Positions 53,312 through 63,600 of a DNA stretch of 64,000 nt are shown piece by piece. The notes beneath the pieces were generated by a model. The model searched no databases and was not told where the DNA came from. It saw only the letters and a program-made list of their open reading frames with translations. The DNA lies in the NCBI GenBank assembly GCA_963847945.1, contig CAWKBX010000009.1:868001-932000 (forward strand), read 5' to 3'. The DNA comes from JANMJD01 sp963847945. GTDB lineage: Bacteria; Actinomycetota; Acidimicrobiia; Acidimicrobiales; Ilumatobacteraceae. The first letter of the stretch is position 1. Each line of letters begins with the position of its first letter. The position numbers and the translations under genes are program-made.

Positions 53312-54595
53312 ATGAGCACCTTCTTGTTCATGCCCGAATCGGCCTACGGGCCGACCAACAACTGCATCGGGATCGGCAACGTACTGCGCTCGATCGGCCA
53401 TCGGGTGGTGTTCGCCGCCGAAGCCTCATGGGACGGCCGTTTGGCCGCCCTCGGTTTCGAGGAAGACCTGGTCAACCTGGCTGCGCCGGCGCCTGTGGTG
53501 GACGGCGCACCCGAGGAGGACGCCGGGCAGTTTTGGATCGACTTCATCCGCGATACGTCCCCCGAGTTCCGCAAGCCGACCATCGAGCAGTTGACGACGT
53601 TCGTCCAGCCGACGTGGCAGGCGTTGATCGACGGGGCGATGTATTGCCAACCGCAGTTACTCGAGATCATCGACCGGGTGCGGCCCGACGTGATCATCGA
53701 GGACAACGTCAACTGCTTCCCCGCGCTGCTCACCGCAGGGGTGCCGTTCGTGCGGATGATGTCGTGCAACCCGTTGGAGATGACCGGTCCCGATGTCGCT
53801 CCGACCTTCTCGGGCTACGCCGCCGATGACCGCACGGGATGGGCGTCGTTTCGCGAGGAATACGACCGCACACATCGTCCGATGTGGGAGGCCTACAACG
53901 AATGGGTCACCTCGTGTGGCGCACCTCGGCTGGACGATCTGCAGTTCATCCACCAGTCCTCGGCGTTGAACCTCTACACCTACCCGTCGGTCGCCGACTA
54001 CATCGACCGGCGTCCGCTGAACGCGACATGGCATCGCCTCGAATCGTCGGTCCGTTCCACCGACGAGCCGTTCATTCTCCCGGCGTCGTTGGCGGCCCGC
54101 GACGGTTCGCTGATCTACCTCTCACTCGGTTCTTTGGGGTCCGCCGACGTCGGACTCATGAAGCGCCTGGTGGCGGTGCTGGCGGAGACCCCGCATCGCT
54201 ACATCGTGTCGAAAGGTCCGCTCGCCGACACCTATGACCTGCCCGACAACATGTGGGGCGCCGCGCAGGTTCCGCAGACCACCGTGCTGCCACTCGTCGA
54301 CCTGGTGATCACCCACGCCGGCAACAACACGACCACGGAGTGCTTCCACTTCGGCAAGCCGATGATCGCCCTGCCCCTGTTCTGGGACCAGTACGACAAC
54401 GCCCAACGCGTCGACGAGACCGGCTTCGGCATCCGCCTGCCCACCTACGACTTCGACGACGCGGCCCTAACCGGGGCAATCACCCGACTGCTCGCCGACA
54501 CCGCCCTGCGGTCACGGATGCAGTCCAACGCAACGGCTATCCGAGCGGCCGACGGCACCCGGCGCGCCGCTTCGCTCCTCACCGATCTAATCTGA
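53312..54595 (+). CDS. Family 1 (MGT-type) glycosyltransferase
   Basis: 427 residues. Two Rossmann-like halves; N-terminal acceptor domain MSTFLFMPESAYGPTNNCI (start ATG 53312), and donor domain with LIYLSLGSLGSADVGLMKRL (about 270-289) and the UDP-sugar motif THAGNNTTTECFHFGKPM followed by PLFWDQYDNA. Acts on a hydrophobic acceptor in related enzymes. Its 3' end abuts the truncated Fic gene. Confidence 0.9.
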   Translation: MSTFLFMPESAYGPTNNCIGIGNVLRSIGHRVVFAAEASWDGRLAALGFEEDLVNLAAPAPVVDGAPEEDAGQFWIDFIRDTSPEFRKPTIEQLTTFVQPTWQALIDGAMYCQPQLLEIIDRVRPDVIIEDNVNCFPALLTAGVPFVRMMSCNPLEMTGPDVAPTFSGYAADDRTGWASFREEYDRTHRPMWEAYNEWVTSCGAPRLDDLQFIHQSSALNLYTYPSVADYIDRRPLNATWHRLESSVRSTDEPFILPASLAARDGSLIYLSLGSLGSADVGLMKRLVAVLAETPHRYIVSKGPLADTYDLPDNMWGAAQVPQTTVLPLVDLVITHAGNNTTTECFHFGKPMIALPLFWDQYDNAQRVDETGFGIRLPTYDFDDAALTGAITRLLADTALRSRMQSNATAIRAADGTRRAASLLTDLI

Positions 54596-54630
54596 CGGGC
54601 ATCCTGCAACTGGCTGGAACCCCCGAGCCA

Positions 54631-55431
54631 ATGGAAGCGGCGACCTTCCGCGCCCTGCACTTCATGATGTTGAAGTACGACCTCTCGAAGAACCCCGGCC
54701 GCTGGCGGCTAGGAGCAGTGTGGGTTCACGATGCAGTTGGTGAGGTGGTCTACACGGCCCCCAAACGCGAACTAGTCGACGACCTGGTGGTCGCGGCGTT
54801 GGAGCAACTCAACTATTCCTCGCCGAACTCTGTCATTCGAGCGGCACTCGCTCACATCAACCTCATGATGATTCACCCGTTCAGCGATGGCAATGGCCGG
54901 ATGGCCCGCGCCGTGCAGTCGTTCGTCCTCGCGTCCGACGGGGTGCTGGCGCCGGAATTCTCCAGCATTGAGGAGTACCTCGGGCGCAACACTCCGGCGT
55001 ACTACCAAGTCCTCGCCGACACCGGCCAGGGGGTATGGAACCCCCACCGCGACACGCTTCCCTGGGTGAGGTTTTGCCTGCAGGCCCACGTCCAACAGGC
55101 GACGACGACCCTGCATCGAATTCACGAGACCGAAGCCCTGTGGGACCACTGCGAACAGCTCGCATCAGCGGCCAAACTCCCCGATCGTTGCGTCGGAGCG
55201 CTCAATGACGCGGCACGGGGCCGCCGGCTCCAGCGCATCGCCTACATCAGGATCGTCGTATCCGCCGCCGGTGAGACGATCTCCGAGGACACGGCGACCC
55301 ACGATCTTCGAGCATTGACTGTCGCCGGATTCCTCACCATCGAAGGCGAAAAACGTGGAGGGACCTACATGGCTAGCCCGAAGTTACGCGAGGCGTGGGC
55401 CGACGTCCGCCGGCAGCGCCCGCCGAGTTGA
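54631..55431 (+). CDS. Fic-domain protein, N-terminally short
   Basis: 266 residues from ATG 54631. Fic core HPFSDGNGRMARAVQ (about 81-95) carries the catalytic His and the Gly-Asn-Gly-Arg loop; YKTPG-like region is YDLSKNPGRWRLG. The C-terminal winged-helix half ends near residue 260. Full-length relatives are about 370 residues with an N-terminal inhibitory/dimerisation part that is absent here. It directly follows the GT1 stop, suggesting a deletion at this junction. AMPylation of a protein target is the family role. Confidence 0.8.
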   Translation: MEAATFRALHFMMLKYDLSKNPGRWRLGAVWVHDAVGEVVYTAPKRELVDDLVVAALEQLNYSSPNSVIRAALAHINLMMIHPFSDGNGRMARAVQSFVLASDGVLAPEFSSIEEYLGRNTPAYYQVLADTGQGVWNPHRDTLPWVRFCLQAHVQQATTTLHRIHETEALWDHCEQLASAAKLPDRCVGALNDAARGRRLQRIAYIRIVVSAAGETISEDTATHDLRALTVAGFLTIEGEKRGGTYMASPKLREAWADVRRQRPPS

Positions 55432-55462
55432 ATCGTTGCTCGGCACAGCAATGGTCAGGAAA

Positions 55463-55483
55463 TTCTCGGAGTTCTATCGAGAA
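55463..55483. terminator. Small inverted repeat after Fic gene
   Basis: TTCTCG-9-CGAGAA, 6-bp arms, in a short AT-richer patch 30 bases past the Fic stop. Function unclear. Confidence 0.3.
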
Positions 55484-55536
55484 AACTACCAAGAGTGGTG
55501 AGGTTGCACTCTGCATGAGGTATGGGTTGACCGACG

Positions 55537-55956
55537 GTGTATTTGCGGCCCGAGGAACTTGACGAGGCGCCGCAAGAAACTCCGACACGGGGACATTGTG
55601 CCCGGCTCCTGCGGCTCCCGGTGAACGAGGTCTACGTCCTCGACCCTCGTCGGGAGTCGATCATGCGGGTGGAACTGCAGGGCGACGAGACGGTCGAGTC
55701 GTCGGCAATCGGGGTTCCGAGCCCCGGGCTCGGGATGACCTTCGCGATGGTTGGTCACCATCTGGCGGTCTGCTGTCCCGCCGGGCGAATGGTCCGACCC
55801 GGCGACGACCCGTTCGGTTGGCTGGTCGAAGCCGACCGGCGAGCGGACGTCGCCGAGTTGCGAGCAGACACAGCCGAGACTCGGGCCGACGCGGCTGAGG
55901 CTCGGGTGGCCGAGCTGCTGGCGAAGCTCGAACGGCTCGGCAGCTCCGAGCTCTAA
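55537..55956 (+). pseudogene. Uma2-family nuclease, C-terminal fragment
   Basis: 139 codons; from about 55590 it matches the second half of the Uma2 gene at 56807: RLLRLPVNEVYVLDPRRES, VESSAIGVPSPGLGMTFAMV, CCPAGRMVRPGDDPFGWL, then a coiled-coil tail. The N-terminal half with the catalytic APD...E/K residues is missing, so it is a dead paralogue. Confidence 0.7.
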
Positions 55957-55965
55957 CGCGGCCCG

Positions 55966-56724
55966 CTACAAGGCGATTGGCCGCGACCAGAACTCTTCGA
56001 GGACGTGAGCGCCGCGCTGGGGGTCGGCGAGCATCCACCAGTGCCCGAGGCCGTCGAGCACGGCGGAGTCGGCCCCAAGTCGGGCCGCCATCTCCGACGC
56101 CTTGTCGATGCCACCAGTGAACGGATCATCCGAAGGGATGATCGCCAAACCCGGCCGCTCCGAGGCGGCCGCGGCATCCTCACCCCAGGCGATCATCGCC
56201 GGCTGCGCAGCCGAGCGGTACAGGGCGAGCACACAGCGGCCCTGTTCCGCGTCGGCGCCTTCGGCCAGTGCGCGGGCAACGACCGGAGTCATCCCGATCA
56301 TCTCCATCATCGCCACTCGGTCGCTCAACGGCTGGGCCAACTGACCGGCGAAAAACTCCTCGCCGGCCCCTTCGGTCTGCCAGATCTGGGCGAAGTCGTG
56401 CCACACATAGTCGGGATGAAGCAGGCCGACGACGTCGCTCACCCAGGTACGAATCAGGTCGGGGCGGGTGCAGGCGACGCGCAGCACGAACGCGCCACCC
56501 CAGTCGTGGCCGACCAGATCGACCGGTTCGCCGATCGCCTCCAACTCACCAACCAGCCACTCGACGTACTCCGCTTTGGTCGCTCCCCAGCCTTCAGGTG
56601 AGGCGCAACCGAAACCCGGAAGCTGCAGTGCGATCACGTCGGTGCGGCCGAGGTGCGAGCGCAGATCGTCCCAGATCACGGGTGATTCGGGGTTTCCATG
56701 GACCAACACGGCAGGCATACCCAA
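55966..56724 (-). CDS. Alpha/beta hydrolase (haloalkane-dehalogenase-like)
   Basis: 252 residues: HGNPESPVIWDDL (oxyanion/His-Gly), nucleophile elbow GHDWGG with Asp about 73, acid region SDDPF and the terminal His in GHWWMLADP. Asp in the elbow is seen in haloalkane dehalogenases and epoxide hydrolases, but here the halide-binding Trp/Asn pair cannot be confirmed. Inserted convergently between the two Uma2 copies. Substrate unknown. Confidence 0.85.
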   Translation of the reverse strand: MGMPAVLVHGNPESPVIWDDLRSHLGRTDVIALQLPGFGCASPEGWGATKAEYVEWLVGELEAIGEPVDLVGHDWGGAFVLRVACTRPDLIRTWVSDVVGLLHPDYVWHDFAQIWQTEGAGEEFFAGQLAQPLSDRVAMMEMIGMTPVVARALAEGADAEQGRCVLALYRSAAQPAMIAWGEDAAAASERPGLAIIPSDDPFTGGIDKASEMAARLGADSAVLDGLGHWWMLADPQRGAHVLEEFWSRPIAL

Positions 56725-56806
56725 CCCTACGTTGGCACACCCCCGGCGTACGGTTCGAGGTGCTTCCCCCGGCTATTCCAACCCCTTCGGCAGATCGAGA
56801 GATCCA

Positions 56807-57547
56807 ATGAAACGCGATACCGTTTCGCCTGTGACAGAACGTCCAGCGGTCGACTACGCGCATCTCCCCGGCGAGGAGCACAACCCCCTCATGGAGTCCA
56901 CCGCGCACGTCGATTGGGGCCTTGTGCTTCTCAACTCCGTCCGTCACACCCTCGCCGGAACCGGCCACTTGGTCACCAGCAATGTCGCCTTCGCCCCCGG
57001 CGATGGCCAGCCGCATACCGCGCCCGACCTGATGGTCATTCCCGGCGCCGCCGGGCGTGATTTCGGTCGCTATGAACCTGGCCCTCACGATCCGCTGCCC
57101 AGCGTGTGCGTCGAGATTCTGTCTCCATCGAACGCTCGCGCCGACATACGACGACGCTGCACCCGGCTTCTGGAACTCGGCGTTGGCGAGGTGTACATCC
57201 TCGACCCGATCCGCCAGACGGTGATGAGAGCCAACGTTACCGACGGGGTTTGGCAGGAGACCTCCGCACTTGGGGTACCCAGCCCCGGACTCGGGCTGAC
57301 CTTTGCGACCAGCGACGGTTTCCACCTGGCCGTGTGCTGCCCGGCTGGTCGCATGGTTCGTCCCGGCGACGACCCCTTCGGCTGGCTGGCCGAGGAGGCC
57401 CGCCGTGCCGATGCAGCGGAGTGGCGAGCCGACGTTGAGGCCGAACGCGCCGACATCGAGGCCGAACGAGCCGACGCCGCCACCGAGTTGATCGTTGAGT
57501 TGCAAGCCGAGATCGCTCGGCTCCGCGCTCAGGTCGACCCGGCATAG
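56807..57547 (+). CDS. Uma2-family PD-(D/E)XK endonuclease-like protein
   Basis: 246 residues. Uma2 pattern: APDLMVIPGAAG with the first acidic residue, then PSVCVEILSPSNARADIRRR (Glu plus downstream basic residue) and LLELGVGEVYILDP; followed by PSPGLGLTFATSDGFHLAVC and an Ala/Glu/Arg-rich coiled coil (ADAAEWRADVEAERADIE). These nuclease-like genes are abundant in some bacteria with unknown roles. ATG 56807 or GTG 56830 could start it. Confidence 0.8.
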   Translation: MKRDTVSPVTERPAVDYAHLPGEEHNPLMESTAHVDWGLVLLNSVRHTLAGTGHLVTSNVAFAPGDGQPHTAPDLMVIPGAAGRDFGRYEPGPHDPLPSVCVEILSPSNARADIRRRCTRLLELGVGEVYILDPIRQTVMRANVTDGVWQETSALGVPSPGLGLTFATSDGFHLAVCCPAGRMVRPGDDPFGWLAEEARRADAAEWRADVEAERADIEAERADAATELIVELQAEIARLRAQVDPA

Positions 57548-57570
57548 CCAACGCGACATCAGCACCAAGC

Positions 57571-57612
57571 CAGGAACGCATCTCACGGGGCGGATCCGGA
57601 GATGCGTTCCTG
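57571..57612. terminator. Strong bidirectional terminator hairpin
   Basis: Perfect 14-bp stem CAGGAACGCATCTC (57571-57584) and GAGATGCGTTCCTG (57599-57612), 14-base loop, followed on the plus strand by ACGATTTT. Lies between the Uma2 stop and the stop of the giant repeat gene. Confidence 0.85.
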
Positions 57613-57627
57613 ACGATTTTGGTGACG

Positions 57628-60600
57628 TCAGCGGGTGAGCGACCGACGACGACGACGACCAGCCATCACCAGGCTGAGGCCCAGCACGGACACCCCGACG
57701 CCGACTCCAAGCGGCAGCATCGTGTTCGACCCGGTGGTCGGAAGCTTGCCGGGGCGACCCTGCGGCACGTCACCGAACAGGTATCCGGTGCCCGCGACTC
57801 CAGCGGCGATGGTCACCGTGACCGTGTTCGATCCCGCAGTACCTCCCAGTGTTCCGACGGTGACCTTGCCGTCATTGAGATTGTCGGGCTGGCTGACCGT
57901 GATGGTGTAGGTCCCGGCCCGCAGGTCGGCGAACGACCAGTTGCCGTTCTGGTCGGTGATCGTCACCAGCGACACCGGGTTACCGGCGATGTCGGTGCCG
58001 ATCAACGTGACCGCGATGTCGGGATTAGGCCATTCCTCGGCGTCGCGGACCCCATCGTCGTTGGTGTCGATGTACACCAGACCCGACACCGACGAAGCCA
58101 CCTCCGTGAAGTGGTTGCCGGGCAGTGCGGCCCCACTGAGGACAAACTCGATCACGTCACCGGGATTCACCGATCCCGAGTTCAGCCCGGCCGGCTGGTT
58201 CTCGGTCAGGGTGTAGGTGCCCGGCGGGACGTTGGGGAACTCGTAGCCTCCGGGGACACAGGTCACCAAGGCATCTGCCTCGCAGAGCGCCGTCGTGAAG
58301 GTCTGCTCGACCAGGTTGCCAAGCACGTCGGTGCCCCGCAAGGTGATGAGCACACCACCAATCGGGGTTGCCGTGCCGTCGATACTGACGACACCGCCGA
58401 CCGCCCAGCCGAGTTCACCGAAGATCACGTTGGTGACGGGAGTCCCGCTGGCCACCGTGATCTGGCTGATCACATCGTTGGTCGTCGTGACTGCGCCAGC
58501 CGGCGGAAGATCGAGACCATCGGCCCATGCTGCCGGGTGGGACTCGGTCACTGTGTAGGTGCCCGGTGCCAAGTCGGTGAAGGCATAGGTGCCATCGACA
58601 GCCGTCGTCGTGGTCAGGGTGACGGGGCTTCCGCTTCCCGCCGTGCCTGTGAGGGTGACCGTGACCTGCGGGATACCCGGCTCGGTAGCCGACGGTGTGC
58701 CCCCGGCATCCGCATCGAAGTACACCCGACCGGACAGCGCAGTCGGCAGGTACAACCCGGTGTCGATACCCAAGTCGACCATTCCCGAGGTCACCGTGAC
58801 CCCGGTGGTCAACCCGTTGGAGTCGGCGTTCGGGTTACCACCGAGTCCCTTGGGTGCCGGCTGGTAACCGGCCGACGGCGTGACCATGATCGAGTACTCG
58901 CCGGGGGCGAGGTTCTCGAACCTGTAGAGACCGCCCGCATCAGTGGTGACGGTGATGTCGACGGGATGACCGAAACCGTCGGTGCCGAGCAGGTTGACTT
59001 CGACGGCGGCGATCCCCGGCTCACCGGCATCCTGAACACCGTTGCCGTTGAGATCGTTCCAGACGAAGTTGCCGAGCGTCGCCGGCACCGAGAGACCGAA
59101 GTCCTGGGTGTCGCTGGTTTCCGAGCCCACCTCGAGCGTCACGTTCGAGGTGTTCGGTGTGGCGATCCCATCGGCATCGAAGGTCGGAAGCGCACCGGCG
59201 GGCAGGTCGGCCGGGTCCAACGTGACCGTGAAGTCACCGAGGGGCAGGCCCGCCACCGAGTACATGCCGTCAGCGGCCGTCATCACCGTGTAGGTCACGG
59301 TGATGCCGTTGATCACCGTGGTGATCGTGACGTGGACGCCCGAGACACCGGTTTCGGGAGCCGCGAACAATCCGTCGGAGTTGAGGTCGCTCCAGACCAG
59401 GTTGCCGATGGAGCCCGGGCCCTGGTAGCCGAAGTCCTGTCCGAGTGCTGTCTCGGAACCAACTGCCAGCGTGATCGATGCCGTGTTGTCGGTGCCCCCG
59501 TCGGGATCGCCGGTCGGTAGCAGGCTGTCGGGCATCGTCGTCGGATCGACGGTGACCGTCCAGTCGCCGAGCGGCAGCCCGGTGAACTGGTACGAACCGT
59601 CGGGAGCGGTGGTCGTGGTGAAGCTCACCGGCATACCGCCGATCGTGGCCGTCACCGTGACCGAAACGCCAGGCACACCGGGCTCGTTCGGGTCGACGAT
59701 GCCGTCACCGTTGAGGTCGTTCCAGATCAGGTCGCCGATCTCGCCAGGACCCTGGTAGCCGAAGTCCTGGTTGACGACCACAAAGGTGGTTGCATCGAGG
59801 GTGACCACCGAGGTGTCGACCGTGACGACACCGTCGGCATCGAACGTTTCGGTCATCCCGCCTGGCAATGAGGCCGGGTCAACCGTGACGGTGAAGGTAC
59901 CGAGTGGTGTGCCCGACACGAGGTACCCACCGTTGGCATCGGTGGTTGTCGGGTACGTGACCGTCGCCCCGCCGATCACCGTGGTGATCGTGACGCTGAC
60001 TCCGGGGATGCCCGGCTCGCCGACATCCTCGATGCCATCACCATTGACGTCGATCCACATGAGATCACCGATCGAGCCCGGGCCCTGATAACCGAAGTCG
60101 ACGATGTCGAAGCCGGGGTTGACCAGGTCCAAGGTAACGACCGTCGTGCCGTCCGGCGACCCGTCAGGGTCGTGGGTCGGCAGCACACCGGCAGGCAATG
60201 TGGTTGCATCGACCGTTACCGAGAAGTCGCCGAGCGGCAGACCATCGAGCACGTAGGCACCGTCGGGCCCGGTGACCACGGAGTACGTCACCGGCAGACC
60301 AGCAATCGTCGTCGTGATGTTGACCGTCACCCCCGGCAGTCCGGGCTCGGTCGGGTCCTGGGTGCCGTCGGCATCCAAGTCGTTCCAGACGAGGTTGCCG
60401 ATGGAACCGGGGCCCTGGTATCCGAAGTCGGTCGTCGTTGACGTCTCGGACCCGACGGCCAAGACCACGGTCGTCGAATCGTCAGCCACGCCATCCGGGT
60501 CGCCCGTGTTGGTCATCCCAGCCGGAAGCGTCGTCGGATCGAGCGTCACCGTCCAGTCACCGAGCGGGAGGCCCGAGAACTGGTAGCTGCCATCAGCCGC

Positions 60601-63600
60601 CGTGGTCGCCGTCACGGTCACGGGTACGCCGTTGATCGTGATTGCCGCCGTCACCGTGACGCCGGGAATGCCGGGCTCGCCGGCATCGACGATGCCATCG
60701 CCATTCAGGTCGTTCCAGATCAGATCGCCGATCGCCCCGGGTCCCTGGTAGCCGAAGTCCTGCACCATGTCGGCGGCGTTGGCCATGTCGAGGGTGACGA
60801 TCGACGTGCCGACCGTGCCGGTGCCATCGGCATCGAACGTGGCCGTCAAGCCCGAAGGAACGGTGGCCGTGTCGACGGTGACCGTGAAGTCACCGAACGG
60901 CAGGCCGACCATCGTGTACGCACCGGCTGCGTCGGTGGTGGTCGAGTAAAGCACGATCGAACCGTTGATCATCGTGGTGACCGTGATGGTCACTCCGGGG
61001 ATGCCGGGCTCGCCGGCATCCTGCACGCCATCACCGTTGAGGTCGATCCAGATGAAGTCGCCGATCGAAGCCGGGCCCTGGTAGCCGAAGTCGGCCGTAT
61101 CAGCTGTCTCGGAACCGACCGTCAGGGTGACAATCGTCGTGCCGTCAGTGGTGCCGTCGGGATCGCCGGTGTTGCTCACACCGACCGGCAGCGTGGCGGG
61201 ATCGACGGTGACCGTGTAGTCGCCGAGCGGCAGACCACTGACCAGGAATGCCCCGGTCGGGCCGGTGGTCGTGGAGTACGTCACCGGAACACCATTGATC
61301 GTGGTGGTGAGCGTGACCGTGACGCCCGGGAGGCCCGGCTCGCCAAGGTCGACAATGCCGTCGCCGTTCAGGTCGTTCCAGATCAGATCACCGATCGAAC
61401 CCGGACCCTGATACCCGAAGTCCTGGGTATCGGAGTTGGGGACGCCGGCCGTCAGGGTGACCGCCGAGGTGTCGTCGAGCGTCGCATCGGGATCCCCGGT
61501 CTGGACCAGGTCGGCGGCGAGGCCCGACACCGTCACGATGTAGTCACCGATCGGCAGACCTCCGACGAGGTACGCCCCCGAGGGGTCGGTGGTATCGGTG
61601 TAGGTGACGGTCGAACCGTTGACCACGGTGCTGATGGTGACGGTGATGCCCGGAATGCCCGGCTCACCGGCGTCATGAATGCCATCGCCGTTCATGTCGT
61701 TCCAGATCAGGTCGCCGATCACACCGTCGCCGGTGTAACCGAAGTCCTGCAGCATGTCATTGACGTTCACCAGGCTGAGGAGGACCAGCGAGGTGTTGGC
61801 AGTGCCGGTGCCGTCGGCGTCGAAGCTCTGCACCATGCCCGCAGGCACGGTGGTCGCATCGACGGTGACCACGAAGTCACCGAGCGGCAGACCAGCAAGC
61901 AAGTAGGCACCGTTGGCGTCGGTGGTCACCGTGTAGGTGACCGTCGCCCCGGCAATCACGGTGGTGATCGTGACATCGACCCCCGGCAAACCCGGCTCGC
62001 CGGCATCCTGGATGCCATCGGCGTTCTCGTCGTTCCAGATCAGGTCACCGATCGAGGCAATGCCCTGGTAGCCGAAGTCGGCGGTGTCGGCCGTCTCGGT
62101 GCCCACGGCGAGCGTGACCAACGTGGTCCCATCGAGGGTTCCATCAGGGTCACCGGTGTTGGTGAGCACCAGCGGCACGGTGGCCGGATCGACGGTGACG
62201 GTGTAGTCGCCCAGCGGGAGACCTGCCACCTGGTAGCCGCCGTTGGCATCGGTGATCGCGGTGTAGGTGACGGGTGAACCGGCAATCGTCGTCGTGACGG
62301 TGACGGTGATGCCCGGGAGTCCGGGCTCGCCAAGGTCGGCGATGCCATCACCGTTGAGGTCGTTCCAGATCTGGTCACCAATGACCCCGGGGCCCTGGTA
62401 TCCGAAGTCGATGGTATCGACGGTTTCGGTACCGACCGCCAACGTCACCGTTGTCAAGTCGTCGGGCGTGCCGTCGGGGTCGCCGGTGTTGGTCACGCCG
62501 GCTGGCAGGGTCGTCGGGTCGACCGTCACCGTGTAGTCGCCGAGCGGGAGGCCCGAGATCTGGTAGCTGCCGTCGGGGCCGGTCACCGTGGTGACCGTCA
62601 CCGGCGTTCCGCTGATCGTCGTGGTGACGGTGACGGTCACACCGGGGATACCGGGCTCGCCCGGATCCTGCAGGCCGTCGCCATCGAGGTCGTTCCAGAT
62701 CAGGTCACCGATCGCACCCGGCCCCTGGTAACCGAAGTCCTGGGCGTCGTCGGTCTGGGCAATCAAGGTGAGGGTGACTACCGAACTGTTGACGGTGGCG
62801 ATGCCGTCGTTGTCGAAGGTCTGGGTCATGCCACTCGGCAGAGTCGTCGAGTCGATGGTGACCGTGAAGTCGCCCAGCGGCAGACCGGCAACGGCGTACC
62901 CGCCGGTGGCATCGGTGGTCGTGCTGTAGGTGACCGTCGAACCGGTGATCACCGTGGTGATCGTCACGTCGACGCCGGCCACGCCGGGCTCGCCGGCGTC
63001 TTGTACGCCGTCGCCATTGAGATCGATCCAGACGAAGTCACCGATCGAGCCGAGGCCCTGATACCCGAAGTCGGCCGAGTCGCCCGTCTCGGAACCAACG
63101 GCCAGCGTGACGACGGTGGTGCCATCGACGGTCGCGTCGGGGTCTCCGGTCGTGGTCATTCCCACGGGCAACGTCGTCGGATCGACGGTCACGGTCCAGT
63201 CCCCAAGCGGGAGCCCGGAGAACGTGAAGCTGCCATCGGGAGCGGTCGTCGTGGTCAGCGTCACCGGGGTGCCGCCGATCGTCGCCGTCGCCGTGATCAC
63301 AACGCCCGGGATACCGGGTTCACCCGGATCGACAATGCCGTCACCGTTCAGGTCGTTCCAGATCAGGTCGCCGATCACGCCCGGGCCCTGGTAACCGAAG
63401 TCCTGCGTAGTCACCACGGCACCCGCACCGGCGGTGAGGGTCACGTCCGAGGTATCGACCGAGGCGATGCCGTCGGCATCGAACGTGGCAACCATTCCAC
63501 CGGGAAGGGTTGTCGGGTCGACGGTGACCGTGAAGTCACCGAGCGGCAATCCGGCCACGGTGTAGCCGCCGGTGGCATCGGTCGTCGTGTTGTAGGTGAC

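Noticed and set aside
53312..54595. Possible macrolide-inactivating or sterol glycosyltransferase
   Set aside because: Family 1 membership is clear but nothing in the sequence indicates the acceptor, so no specific name was given.
57619..59520. Long plus-strand open frame antisense to the giant repeat gene
   Set aside because: It is the mirror of a repetitive GC-rich gene and has no family features; the minus frame has clear domains and an LPXTG end.
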